Source: Neorhodopirellula lusitana (GTDB lineage Bacteria; Planctomycetota; Planctomycetia; Pirellulales; Pirellulaceae). Taken from it: DNA of 64,000 nucleotides. The notes beneath the pieces are model-generated. The model was not told where the DNA came from and searched no databases. It saw only the letters and a list, made by a program, of their open reading frames with translations. Positions 49,851-58,288 of this stretch are shown here, piece by piece. Made by a program: the position numbers and the translations under genes. The stretch is taken from the NCBI RefSeq assembly GCF_900182915.1, contig NZ_FXUG01000003.1, forward strand, positions 186,001 to 250,000, read 5' to 3'. Each line of letters opens with the position of its first letter. Within the stretch, counting starts at the first letter, position 1.

Positions 49851-49898
49851 ATCAAACGAGCTCTTGCGTCGCATGCCCCGTGACGTTGCTCGTTTGAT
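49851..49898. promoter_or_regulatory. long-spaced perfect inverted repeat
   Basis: ATCAAACGAGC (49851-49861) and GCTCGTTTGAT (49888-49898) are perfect 11-bp arms with a 26-nt spacer. They could be two half-sites of a regulator or a leader stem. The methyltransferase gene starts 156 bp downstream. Confidence 0.45.
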
Positions 49899-50053
49899 CG
49901 GTGTTTTCGTGGAGGGTTGTCTTGTGCCCCTTGTGCAGCCCTTCACGAAACGCCATTTTTCTGGCCAACTCTAGCGCCCCTTCTTTCTTTTGCGAGCATC
50001 AGGTTTCTTTGCTGGAATCTTCATTGCATGCGCAAGCCCCACGGAACTAAGCG

Positions 50054-51184
50054 ATGTCTTCCATTGACACCGAAAAAGTCGTTCGCGATCGATACTCCGA
50101 CGCCGCCAACGCACGCACACCCTCGCTATGCTGTCCGATTGAATACAACACGGAGTATCTAAAAGCGATTCCCAAAGAGATCATTGAGCGAGACTACGGG
50201 TGCGGCGATCCATCGCGACATGTGCGTGCAGGCGAGACCGTCTTGGACCTGGGAAGTGGTGGCGGCAAGATCTGCTTTATCGCGGCGCAAGTGGTAGGAG
50301 CCGCCGGCAAGGTGATCGGTGTGGACCTGAACGACGAGATGCTCGATCTTGCTCGACGATCCCAGCCTGCCGTCGCGAAGGCAATTGGCTTTGACAACGT
50401 TTCATTCCGCAAAGGAAAGATCCAAGATCTCGCTGTGGATCGTGACGAAATCGAGCAGCACCTCGCCGACAATCCAGTCACCGATGAACTTGGCCTACGT
50501 CAGCTCGAACAGTTCTTGGATGCGATACGAAAGGAACGCCCCATGATCGCTGATGAATCAGTCGACGTGGTGGTCAGTAATTGCGTCTTGAACCTAGTGG
50601 ACGCCGACGAAAAGGAACTGCTATTCGATGAGATCCTTCGCGTCCTTCGTCCCGGTGGCCGCGCTGTCATCAGCGATATCGTCGCGGATGAACCTGTGCC
50701 GGAATCAATGCAGGCCGATCCCGAACTTTGGAGCGGTTGCATCTCCGGTGCCTTTGAGCGATCCGCCTTCATGGATGCCTTTGAACAAGCTGGGTTTGTT
50801 GATGTTCGCCTTGAAGAACTGCAAAGCGAACCCTGGCAAACCGTTGACGGAATCGCCTTCCGGTCGGCGACCGTGATCGCTTATCGCCCAAGTCTTGCCA
50901 CCGATGGTGAGGAACTGATGGAACAGACCCAGGAGTTCCTGCAGACTCCCGCTGCATCCATTCAGAGCGTGTACCGCGGCCCCTTCAAACACGTCGTCGA
51001 CGACGAAGGCCGGATGTACACCCGTGGCGAAACCTGCACCGATGCACTCAGCCATGCCGCTCAACGGGAAGCGATCGCGGATCAGTTCGTGACCTACGGA
51101 GCCGACACCGACGACCTCTCGGTTGCCCGTCCAATGACTTTGCCGGTCAGTGGCGAGGGCTGCTGCGGTGGCGGGAACTGCTAG
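50054..51184 (+). CDS. arsM: ArsM-like SAM-dependent methyltransferase
   Basis: This protein has 376 residues. The SAM motif is VLDLGSGGGKICF at about 63-75. Cys50 (YGCGDP), Cys177 (VSNCVLNL) and Cys229 (WSGCISGAF) match the three arsenic-binding cysteines of characterised ArsM proteins. Cys26-Cys27 and Cys74 are additional. Two parts are unusual: an insertion of about 40 residues (about 125-168) before the SNC motif, and a C-terminal domain (about 290-376) ending GCCGGGNC, which looks metal-binding. Arsenite methylation is likely, but related chemistry on another thiol-bound metalloid is possible. Confidence 0.82.
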   Translation: MSSIDTEKVVRDRYSDAANARTPSLCCPIEYNTEYLKAIPKEIIERDYGCGDPSRHVRAGETVLDLGSGGGKICFIAAQVVGAAGKVIGVDLNDEMLDLARRSQPAVAKAIGFDNVSFRKGKIQDLAVDRDEIEQHLADNPVTDELGLRQLEQFLDAIRKERPMIADESVDVVVSNCVLNLVDADEKELLFDEILRVLRPGGRAVISDIVADEPVPESMQADPELWSGCISGAFERSAFMDAFEQAGFVDVRLEELQSEPWQTVDGIAFRSATVIAYRPSLATDGEELMEQTQEFLQTPAASIQSVYRGPFKHVVDDEGRMYTRGETCTDALSHAAQREAIADQFVTYGADTDDLSVARPMTLPVSGEGCCGGGNC

Positions 51185-51231
51185 CTCTAAGCCGTTCTAG
51201 AATCGATGGCGTCCCGTCAACCTGTGCCCTG

Positions 51232-51275
51232 GCATCCTGAATTCGGGCTTCCTGAATTCGGGCTTCCTAAATCCA
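51232..51275. repeat. 14-bp tandem repeat
   Basis: The unit CCTGAATTCGGGCTT is repeated twice and a third, degenerate copy follows. It lies between the ArsM-like gene and the convergent AAA+ gene. Confidence 0.75.
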
Positions 51276-51317
51276 GGCACTCTGAATCGATCTCGCAACA
51301 CAAAGCGTGCAAACAGG

Positions 51318-53240
51318 TCAGGCGTCTGACGCTGTGTCGTCATCGGCATCGGGCACCTTCAAGTCGATCACCGGGCTACCCCACTTCGGGACAAACGGTT
51401 CGTGGCATGACTCGCATTTGATCTCGATCCCAAGCCCAGCGTCATCGATCACCTGCGGACTGTCACATAGCTCGCAAACGACGCGGACCATGCCTTCGGG
51501 CTCGGCAAGAGCGGTCAATTGGGTATCCGTCAGCCCTGGCAACTCGATGTCCTCGGGCTGCATCGTCACCAGCAGTTCACGTGTGATTTCGGACGCCGAC
51601 GAGATCCGGTTGGCCAGACGCCGGACACTTCGTTCGAATGAGTTTCGGGATGTCCGCCCATTCCCGAAATGCCGATCCCGATTGAAATATAAATGGGCAA
51701 ATCCCCGCAGCAAGCGTTTGCGACTGGCGGCGGGCAATTCGTATTTGGCCTTTGCTGCGATCAACTCAAAGATGCGGCACAGGGCTTCCGCGTCGTAGTC
51801 GTCGAAGTGCATGGTCGTGCCGACTCGCGAGCTCAATCCCGGATTACTGCGAATCATCTTGGTCATTTCCTTGGGGTACCCCGCCAAGATCACCACCAAC
51901 CGATCTCGCTGATCCTCCATGCGTTTCAGCAACGTCTGCACGGCTTCCCGCCCATATTGATCTTGGCCACTTTCGTCCACCAAGGTGTAGGCCTCGTCGA
52001 TGAACAGCACGCCATCCAGTGCCTCATCGATCTTCGCGTTCGTCTTGGGGCCAGTCTGCCCGGCGTACTCGGCAACCAGACCACTCCGGTCGGTTTCAAC
52101 CAAATGCCCTTTGCTCAACACACCCAACGCGCCATAGATATCGGCTACGATTCGCGCCACCGTGGTCTTGCCCGTTCCCGGGTTCCCGACAAACGCCATA
52201 TGCAAACTGGGGCTCGTCGTCGGCAGCCCCGCCTCCGCTCGGTGCTTTTCCATTTTCAGAAAATTGGAAAGCGTTTGAATTTGATTTTTGATCGCATCCA
52301 GTCCGATCAGCCGATCCAACTTCGCCCGCGCCTCGGCCAGACGCTCTTCCGGCGTTCGATCATCGACAGGTGCCTCGCCTTGAGTCGTGGTCTTCGCTGC
52401 CGATTCGGTGGACGACTTGGGTGGCCCACCCACGGTGGTTGGCGTGGCTTGATTCGCAGCGTCTTTGCCGATCCCTGGCTGAGCGTCAGTTCCCTCGCGA
52501 AGCCGCTTCGCTTCGCCACGCAGCCAAGCAATTGCATCACGGGCGTGATCAATATCCGCCTGATGATCTTTGACGGGTGTCTCGGCGTCCCGACCACCGC
52601 TGGCTAGGGACCGATCCATTCCGCCCCCCTGCGATGCTCCCGCGGCGCTACGATTCCCGGCGAAGCCACTGGCCCCAGTTCCGGCAGCGGACGCCGAGAC
52701 TCGCGATTGATGCTTGGCTTGTTCCAGTTCCTGCTGGATCCGTTCGATGCGAGCCCGGTCTTTGGAATCCTCGCTACCATCGACGACGGCGATCAACGTC
52801 GCCAAACGCATCGCCATTGTTTCCACTTCACCCCACTGGTCCCGCAACGACGGCAGTTCCAGAAATGGGCGAGTGACGTCGTACCAAGAAAGATCCTTTG
52901 CCGTCCCGATCAACCAATCGATCGCCTCGTGAAGTTGGGTTCCCATCACGGGCGTTCCCCAAATGTGTTCCAGCAACACGCGGCCGAGCTGGCGATGCTG
53001 CATCGTTTGAGCACTTGGGTCAGGCAACGTCTCGGCGAACACCTTCATCACAAACCCTTGATGCAGGTCATTCATTTGGGATGCCATGCTGACATTCGCG
53101 TCCGCATCGTCGCCTGCGAGCCACCCGTAACTGCCCTCGGCAATTTTCCCGGCCTCGACATACAGCTCTTGAGTCTGCGAAAGCGCCTCCCGAAACAAGC
53201 GGATGGAACGTAAAACCGCATCGTCGTCGCGACCAGACAT
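51318..53240 (-). CDS. CbxX/SpoVK-type AAA+ ATPase with zinc-ribbon tail
   Basis: This protein has 640 residues. An N-terminal helical domain (about 1-180) is of unknown family. A low-complexity linker (about 180-295) leads to a single AAA+ module (about 300-560). Walker A is GNPGTGKTT at 352-360, Walker B is GVLFIDEAYTL, and the arginine region is NPGLSSRVG. This AAA+ subtype occurs in CbbX (rubisco activase), SpoVK and EccA. The C-terminal end has two CxxC pairs (CELC and CESC), a probable zinc ribbon. No rubisco or type VII secretion gene is nearby, so the substrate is unknown. Confidence 0.88.
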   Translation of the reverse strand: MSGRDDDAVLRSIRLFREALSQTQELYVEAGKIAEGSYGWLAGDDADANVSMASQMNDLHQGFVMKVFAETLPDPSAQTMQHRQLGRVLLEHIWGTPVMGTQLHEAIDWLIGTAKDLSWYDVTRPFLELPSLRDQWGEVETMAMRLATLIAVVDGSEDSKDRARIERIQQELEQAKHQSRVSASAAGTGASGFAGNRSAAGASQGGGMDRSLASGGRDAETPVKDHQADIDHARDAIAWLRGEAKRLREGTDAQPGIGKDAANQATPTTVGGPPKSSTESAAKTTTQGEAPVDDRTPEERLAEARAKLDRLIGLDAIKNQIQTLSNFLKMEKHRAEAGLPTTSPSLHMAFVGNPGTGKTTVARIVADIYGALGVLSKGHLVETDRSGLVAEYAGQTGPKTNAKIDEALDGVLFIDEAYTLVDESGQDQYGREAVQTLLKRMEDQRDRLVVILAGYPKEMTKMIRSNPGLSSRVGTTMHFDDYDAEALCRIFELIAAKAKYELPAASRKRLLRGFAHLYFNRDRHFGNGRTSRNSFERSVRRLANRISSASEITRELLVTMQPEDIELPGLTDTQLTALAEPEGMVRVVCELCDSPQVIDDAGLGIEIKCESCHEPFVPKWGSPVIDLKVPDADDDTASDA

Positions 53241-53508
53241 GAGCAGACTCGGCAGAAGGAGAATTCGGGCAATGAGGCAGCCAGGCCCTCGCGAGACCAG
53301 GCCTCGACAACGGCGGCGGAAGAAGAGTTGGGCGGCCGTTCTTGATTAGAACCTAAGTATTTGAAAGTCAAGACTTTGCGTCAATCAGACATCCGCGGCG
53401 GGGCGTTGTGAAAAAACACCCTCTCCGGTAAACTAGCGGGTTCGCGAATCGGGCAAAACCCTCCGCGTTTGACGCTTTTTCATTATCGCATTTGGCACGA
53501 GAAGACAC

Positions 53509-56490
53509 TTGGCTGACGACGGCGAAAATACCAACGACGGTGACGAAATCGAAGACGTCAACCAAGGCAATTCTCCCCCAGAAAACAATGCTGGTGGCGA
53601 GAACAACGCGGGTGGCGGAGACAATGCTGGCGGCAACGGAGATGATCCGCCGGGCAATACTGCCGCGGGAGCAGCCGGTGCGGGCGACGAAGGCAATGGA
53701 CGCAGCAACATCCCCATTGGCGGTTCGTCAGGCGGCTATGGGGCCCTGCGAATGGTCGACCTGCCGATCGAAGACGAGTTGCGTGAAAGCTATCTGACTT
53801 ACGCGATGAGCGTGATTGTCAGTCGTGCTTTGCCTGACGTTCGAGACGGCCTGAAACCGTCCCAGCGGCGGATTTTGGTCGCCATGAACGACCTGAACCT
53901 CGGCCCAGGCTCCAAACGGGTCAAATGTGCCAAGATTTCTGGTGACACGTCGGGTAACTATCACCCGCACGGCGAAAGCGTGATCTATCCGACCTTGGTT
54001 CGGATGGCTCAAGAATGGAACATGCGAAGCCTGTTGATCGACAAGCAGGGGAACTTCGGTAGCGTCGCCGGTTTGCCGCCCGCTGCGATGCGGTATACGG
54101 AAGCGAGATTGTCCGCGACCGCGGCACAGATGCTCGAGGACATTAAGCTCGACACGGTCGATTTCGTTCCGACGTACGATGAAGCGCGTACCGAACCAAC
54201 CGTGCTTCCCAGCAAGTTCCCCAACCTTTTGATCAACGGATCCGGTGGGATTGCTGTTGGGATGGCGACCAGCATTCCGCCGCACAACCCGACCGAAGTT
54301 TGTGACGCGATCATCAAACTGGTTGATGAGCCCGACACGACAATCGACGAGCTTTGCGAGATTATCCCGGGCCCTGACTTCCCGACCGGCGGCATCATTT
54401 GCGGTCGCGCGGGGATTCGTCGCGGCTACAAGACGGGACGATCCACGATGGTCGTTCGTGCGAAGTGCTCGGTCGAAGAGATGCGAGGCAACCGGTCCCG
54501 CATCATCATCTCGGAAATCCCTTATCAACAATACCGTGACCGGATTGTTGAAAAGATTGCTGCTCTGGTGAACGGAGACCGTATCAAGGGCATCTCAGCA
54601 ATTCGCGATGAAAGCGATCTGAACGAGCCCGTACGGCTAGTCGTTGAACTCAAGCGTGGCGAAGATCCCGATGTGATCTTGAGCCAACTTTATAAGTTTT
54701 CGCCTCTCCAAGACACGTTCTCGCTGATCTTCTTGGCGTTGGTTGACGGCAAGCCTCGCGAGTTAACGCTCAAAGAAATACTGCAGGAGTTCTTGCGTCA
54801 CCGCTCGAACGTTATCCGGCGCCGAACTCAATTCTTGCTCGCTCGGGCACGCCGCCGCAAGCATAGCGTCGAAGGATTGCTGCTGGCACTGACCAATATC
54901 GACGAGATCATCAAGACGATTCGCACCAGCCGGACTCAGCCGGAAGCGAAAGAACGCTTGATGCAAATCCAGTGTCCTTCTTCCATGTTGGAACGGGCAC
55001 TCGGCGATACCGGTTTCAAGCAATTCGTTTCCGAACGCGGTGCAGCGGAAAATTACACGCTGACCAGTGTTCAGACCGACGAAATCCTGCGAATGCGTCT
55101 GGGTCAGCTCGTCAACCTGGAACAGGAAAAACTGTCCGGCGAACACGCCGAATTGCTGACCGAAATTCTGGATTACCTTGACATTCTCGCAACCCCACAG
55201 CGGGTCAGCGACATGATCAAAGAAGACCTGGAAGAAATGAAACGTCGCTTCGGGGACAAACGACGGACCCAGATCAGCAACGAAGAACTGGGCAACATCG
55301 ATCTCGAAGACCTGATCACCGAAGAACCGATGGTGGTCTCGATCAGCCACCGTGGTTACATCAAACGAACCCCGACCAGCGTTTACAACACCCAGCGTCG
55401 TGGCGGCAAAGGGCTCAAGGGAGCCAAGAGCGACGAAGAAGATCCGATCGAACACTTGTTCGTTGCCAGCACGCACGCCTACCTGTTGTTCTTGACGACG
55501 ACCGGCAAGGTTCGCTGGCAAAAGGTCTACGACATCCCGCAATTGGCCCGAGACGCCAAGGGCAGGGCGATCGTGAACCTATTGCAAATGGAAGAAGGCG
55601 AGCAAATCGCACAGTGCTTGGCAGTTCGCGATTTCAATCAGCCCGGCCACTATGTCGCGATGGCGACACGCAGCGGTTTGATCAAGAAAACCCCGCTAGA
55701 ACAGTACAGTCGGCCTAAACGAGGCGGCATCATCGCGATCAAACTTCGCGAAGGTGACGAGTTGGTCGATGCTGCCGTTGTGGGTCCCGGCGACGAAATG
55801 CTGTTGGTCACCGCGGACGGCATGGCGATTCGATTCCGTGAATCCGATTCACGTCCGATGGGCCGGAACACTTCCGGCGTGAAAGGCATTTCACTGATGG
55901 GCGAAGATCGCCTAGCCGGCATGGTCGTCACCGATCCGGAAGCAACATTGCTGACGGTTTGCGAAAACGGATACGGCAAACGGACCCCCTTCGGCCCGAA
56001 CGTGACCGAAGTCAGCGAAGACGCCGAAACCGATGAAGGTGCCGGCGAAAGCGTGGGCGAAGAAGAAGCCAGTTCGACCAGCAGTTCCGCTCGATACCGA
56101 ACGCAAAAACGCGGCGGTAAGGGACTGCGAGACATTCGCACCAGCGAACGAAACGGCAAAGTGATCGGAATCGCTCGAGTCACCGATGAAGACGAACTCT
56201 TCATGATGACCGCCAAGGGCAAACTGCAACGTATTCGTGCCGCCGACATCAACGTCATCGGACGCAACACACAAGGTGTTCGCATCATGAATGTGGACCA
56301 GGGCGATCACTTGATCGCGGTCGTCCGCGTGCCTGCCGAAGAAAAGTCGGACGAAGAAGCAACACCTGCGACGACGGAAGAAGTGGCAGCAGTCGCCACG
56401 CCGGAAGCAAGTGAAGGTACCGTCGAAGACGCCTCTGAAAATACTCCAGAGGGCGATTCAGAAAGCGGTCCCGAAACCAGCGAAGAATAG
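53509..56490 (+). CDS. gyrA: DNA gyrase subunit A with repetitive N-terminal extension
   Basis: This is a 993-residue GyrA. A TTG at 53509 appears to be the start; no ATG occurs before the conserved [23 protein letters not shown]. Residues 1-80 are an Asn/Gly/Ala-rich repeat not found in typical GyrA. The catalytic Tyr is Y196 ([10 protein letters not shown]). The GyrA box QRRGGKG near 628 distinguishes it from ParC, and a second similar box (QKRGGKG) lies near 866. The C-terminal about 70 residues are acidic. The E. coli S83 position is Ser157 and the D87 position is Pro161. gyrB is not in the window. Confidence 0.94.
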   Translation: MADDGENTNDGDEIEDVNQGNSPPENNAGGENNAGGGDNAGGNGDDPPGNTAAGAAGAGDEGNGRSNIPIGGSSGGYGALRMVDLPIEDELRESYLTYAMSVIVSRALPDVRDGLKPSQRRILVAMNDLNLGPGSKRVKCAKISGDTSGNYHPHGESVIYPTLVRMAQEWNMRSLLIDKQGNFGSVAGLPPAAMRYTEARLSATAAQMLEDIKLDTVDFVPTYDEARTEPTVLPSKFPNLLINGSGGIAVGMATSIPPHNPTEVCDAIIKLVDEPDTTIDELCEIIPGPDFPTGGIICGRAGIRRGYKTGRSTMVVRAKCSVEEMRGNRSRIIISEIPYQQYRDRIVEKIAALVNGDRIKGISAIRDESDLNEPVRLVVELKRGEDPDVILSQLYKFSPLQDTFSLIFLALVDGKPRELTLKEILQEFLRHRSNVIRRRTQFLLARARRRKHSVEGLLLALTNIDEIIKTIRTSRTQPEAKERLMQIQCPSSMLERALGDTGFKQFVSERGAAENYTLTSVQTDEILRMRLGQLVNLEQEKLSGEHAELLTEILDYLDILATPQRVSDMIKEDLEEMKRRFGDKRRTQISNEELGNIDLEDLITEEPMVVSISHRGYIKRTPTSVYNTQRRGGKGLKGAKSDEEDPIEHLFVASTHAYLLFLTTTGKVRWQKVYDIPQLARDAKGRAIVNLLQMEEGEQIAQCLAVRDFNQPGHYVAMATRSGLIKKTPLEQYSRPKRGGIIAIKLREGDELVDAAVVGPGDEMLLVTADGMAIRFRESDSRPMGRNTSGVKGISLMGEDRLAGMVVTDPEATLLTVCENGYGKRTPFGPNVTEVSEDAETDEGAGESVGEEEASSTSSSARYRTQKRGGKGLRDIRTSERNGKVIGIARVTDEDELFMMTAKGKLQRIRAADINVIGRNTQGVRIMNVDQGDHLIAVVRVPAEEKSDEEATPATTEEVAAVATPEASEGTVEDASENTPEGDSESGPETSEE

Positions 56491-56500
56491 CCCTTGGCTA

Positions 56501-56532
56501 GGTTTCGCGATGACAGGTTGCCTCGCGAAACC
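56501..56532 (+). terminator. inverted repeat after gyrA
   Basis: GGTTTCGCGA and TCGCGAAACC are perfect 10-bp arms with a 12-nt loop, 10 bp after the gyrA stop. A second small hairpin (56553-56569, GGAGTT/AACTCC) follows. Neither has a strong T-run. The convergent acylphosphatase gene ends at 56603. Confidence 0.55.
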
Positions 56533-56602
56533 CTTTGAATTGCAAAATCATGGGAGTTGCGAAAACTCCGTGATTCGCGATGAAACCAGGCTTTCCGTTG
56601 AA

Positions 56603-56890
56603 TCAGTATCGAATCTTAAAACCTTCGCGGTCCGGCAACGGATCGCGTTGGTCGATCAAGACTTCGTTGATCTTCAAACTCATCGAAGACTGAACACGCT
56701 TGGCCAGCTCTTCCACCTCTTTCCGAGGCCCCTGGACGTCCATCAGAACGTCCCCATCGGGCTCGTTGCGGACAAACCCCACGACCTGCAAGCCTCGCGC
56801 TTGCTGAATTGCGTTAACGCGAAATCCAACACCCTGCACGTGGCCGCGATATCTGTACACGGTACGCCGCACTTCTTGTTGATTCGCCAT
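56603..56890 (-). CDS. acyP: acylphosphatase
   Basis: This is a 95-residue acylphosphatase from ATG 56890 (MANQQEVRRTVYRYRG). An upstream in-frame start would add 27 unconserved residues. The signature GHVQGVGFR holds the catalytic Arg, and VVGFVRNEPDGDVLMDVQG holds the catalytic Asn. It hydrolyses carboxyl-phosphate bonds in the cytoplasm. It lies 107 bp after the kinase gene on the same strand. Confidence 0.93.
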   Translation of the reverse strand: MANQQEVRRTVYRYRGHVQGVGFRVNAIQQARGLQVVGFVRNEPDGDVLMDVQGPRKEVEELAKRVQSSMSLKINEVLIDQRDPLPDREGFKIRY

Positions 56891-56997
56891 CAAACCGATT
56901 CGATCAAGAGACCCACTGCTTACAAATGGAAACGCACTTTCGCCGAGCAACAATGTGCCCATGATGACCACTTGGCAAGTTGAAAGCGGAGGCCGCT

Positions 56998-57822
56998 TTA
57001 GGCTGCCCGACGAACCGCAGTCGACGGGCCGATGTGGCCACCCAGCGTTTCAATTTCGAGGCTAAGCAATTGCTTGACGACTCGCTTGGAATCAGGACGA
57101 TCGAGTGGATCGGGTGACACCATTTGCTCGATCAACTCCGCAATCGGCTCGATCGATGCGGAAGATGTCGCGTTCGTGGCAGCCAAGGATTCCCACAAGA
57201 TGCGTCCCAGAGCGAATGTGTCCATCGCGGGCAAGGCTGCAGTCGCTCCACTGGTCAGTTCAGGCGACGCGTATGCGGGCGTGCCACGGAAGATCCGGTG
57301 CATGGGCGTGTGGATTCGCGAGGCGAAACCAAGATCAATCAAAGTCACATGCCCCGTGGCATCAACCAAGATGTTATCCGGCTTCACATCACCGTGAACC
57401 CAACCGGCGGAATGCAGTTTTTCCAGCGACTGTGCGATCTGCCGGGCCCACCAAAGAGCGACCGGAACGGCAAAATGCTCAATCGAGGCGATTCGCACAT
57501 TCAAAGGCTGAGCATCCAATCGCGGCATCACCAAATAAGGAGCATGATCGGACATCGAAGCATCCAGAACCGCCACAAGATTGGGGTGGGTGACCCCGGA
57601 CGCCTGGATCGACTGACTGATCTGCCGTCCCGCTTCGCGTACGCGGGTGGGATTCTCGTGTCCCGCGTCCACTGTCTTCAAAACGTAGTCAAATCGCGGA
57701 TTCCCCTGCGAATCCGCAGGCTGCGCGGTGTACAAAACAGTTCCATTGCCAACCGCCAGGAGTTCCCCCAAACGCCAAATCCCTAGAATTGAGTCTGTTA
57801 GATCACGCGGACGATCAAACAT
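56998..57822 (-). CDS. serine/threonine protein kinase
   Basis: This is a 274-residue cytoplasmic kinase domain without membrane helix. The ATP-binding Lys is K49 (VLKTVD). The catalytic loop is HGDVKPDN at 143-150: HRD is changed to HGD, but Asp145, Lys147 and Asn150 are kept. The metal motif is DLG at 163-165. The activation segment continues FRGTPAYASPE. The glycine-rich loop is poor (ELLAVGNGTVLY). It lacks the PASTA or WD repeats common in the phylum. Activity is likely but perhaps not regulated by activation-loop phosphorylation, given the missing HRD arginine. Confidence 0.88.
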   Translation of the reverse strand: MFDRPRDLTDSILGIWRLGELLAVGNGTVLYTAQPADSQGNPRFDYVLKTVDAGHENPTRVREAGRQISQSIQASGVTHPNLVAVLDASMSDHAPYLVMPRLDAQPLNVRIASIEHFAVPVALWWARQIAQSLEKLHSAGWVHGDVKPDNILVDATGHVTLIDLGFASRIHTPMHRIFRGTPAYASPELTSGATAALPAMDTFALGRILWESLAATNATSSASIEPIAELIEQMVSPDPLDRPDSKRVVKQLLSLEIETLGGHIGPSTAVRRAA

Positions 57823-58288
57823 CAGAAGTTCCTGTCAGAGCAATTGTTGAAGCCAGGGCAATTATCGAGGCACTGCGTCTTCCGATCACAAACCGCTGCC
57901 GGATCAAGAAACACGGAGGTTTTTCAATCGAAAACAGCGGCTAGGTCATGAACACTGGCTCGTCATCGACCATTTAGGAGAGTCCAGACAAATTCACTTG
58001 TCGCTCTCGGAATAATCCGCCAAACCGGCAAGAAGTCGCACAGATCACGGCGTAAAAGCGCCCGGTTGTATCGATTGCAGGGGCTCTGGCAGGTTTCAGG
58101 GGAACTTTGTCGGATCCAACGGCGTCGGAATGGCGTCATTTCGTTGACAGTTCCCCATGCCTAACTAGACTCGCGATTGGGAAATTGAATTTCGACTTCA
58201 TATTCGAGCCAATTTCCTTCCAGCGCTTTTTCCTATTCTGGTCCCCCGGCAGCCTGAGCCAACGGGGCCCCCTCGCCAGAGACCCTCG
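57823..58288. other. 466-bp divergent spacer
   Basis: The region between the kinase start and the giant protein start holds no gene that I can support. It must contain both promoters. None was convincing by eye. Confidence 0.45.

Larger units (their letters stand above)
49348..50053. other. spacer before the ArsM-like gene with inverted repeats
   Basis: Three perfect inverted repeats lie in this 706-bp region: 49701-49720, 49735-49750 and 49851-49898. On the minus strand a short open frame (49396-49548) reads MDSETLEITTEFLALSEF in its second half and looks coding. It stops upstream, so it may be the end of a lost gene. No ArsR-type gene is in the window. Confidence 0.55.

Noticed and set aside
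53728-55542. Open frames antisense to gyrA (267 and 259 codons)
   Set aside because: Both are shadows of GyrA coding sequence, and neither has a recognisable domain.
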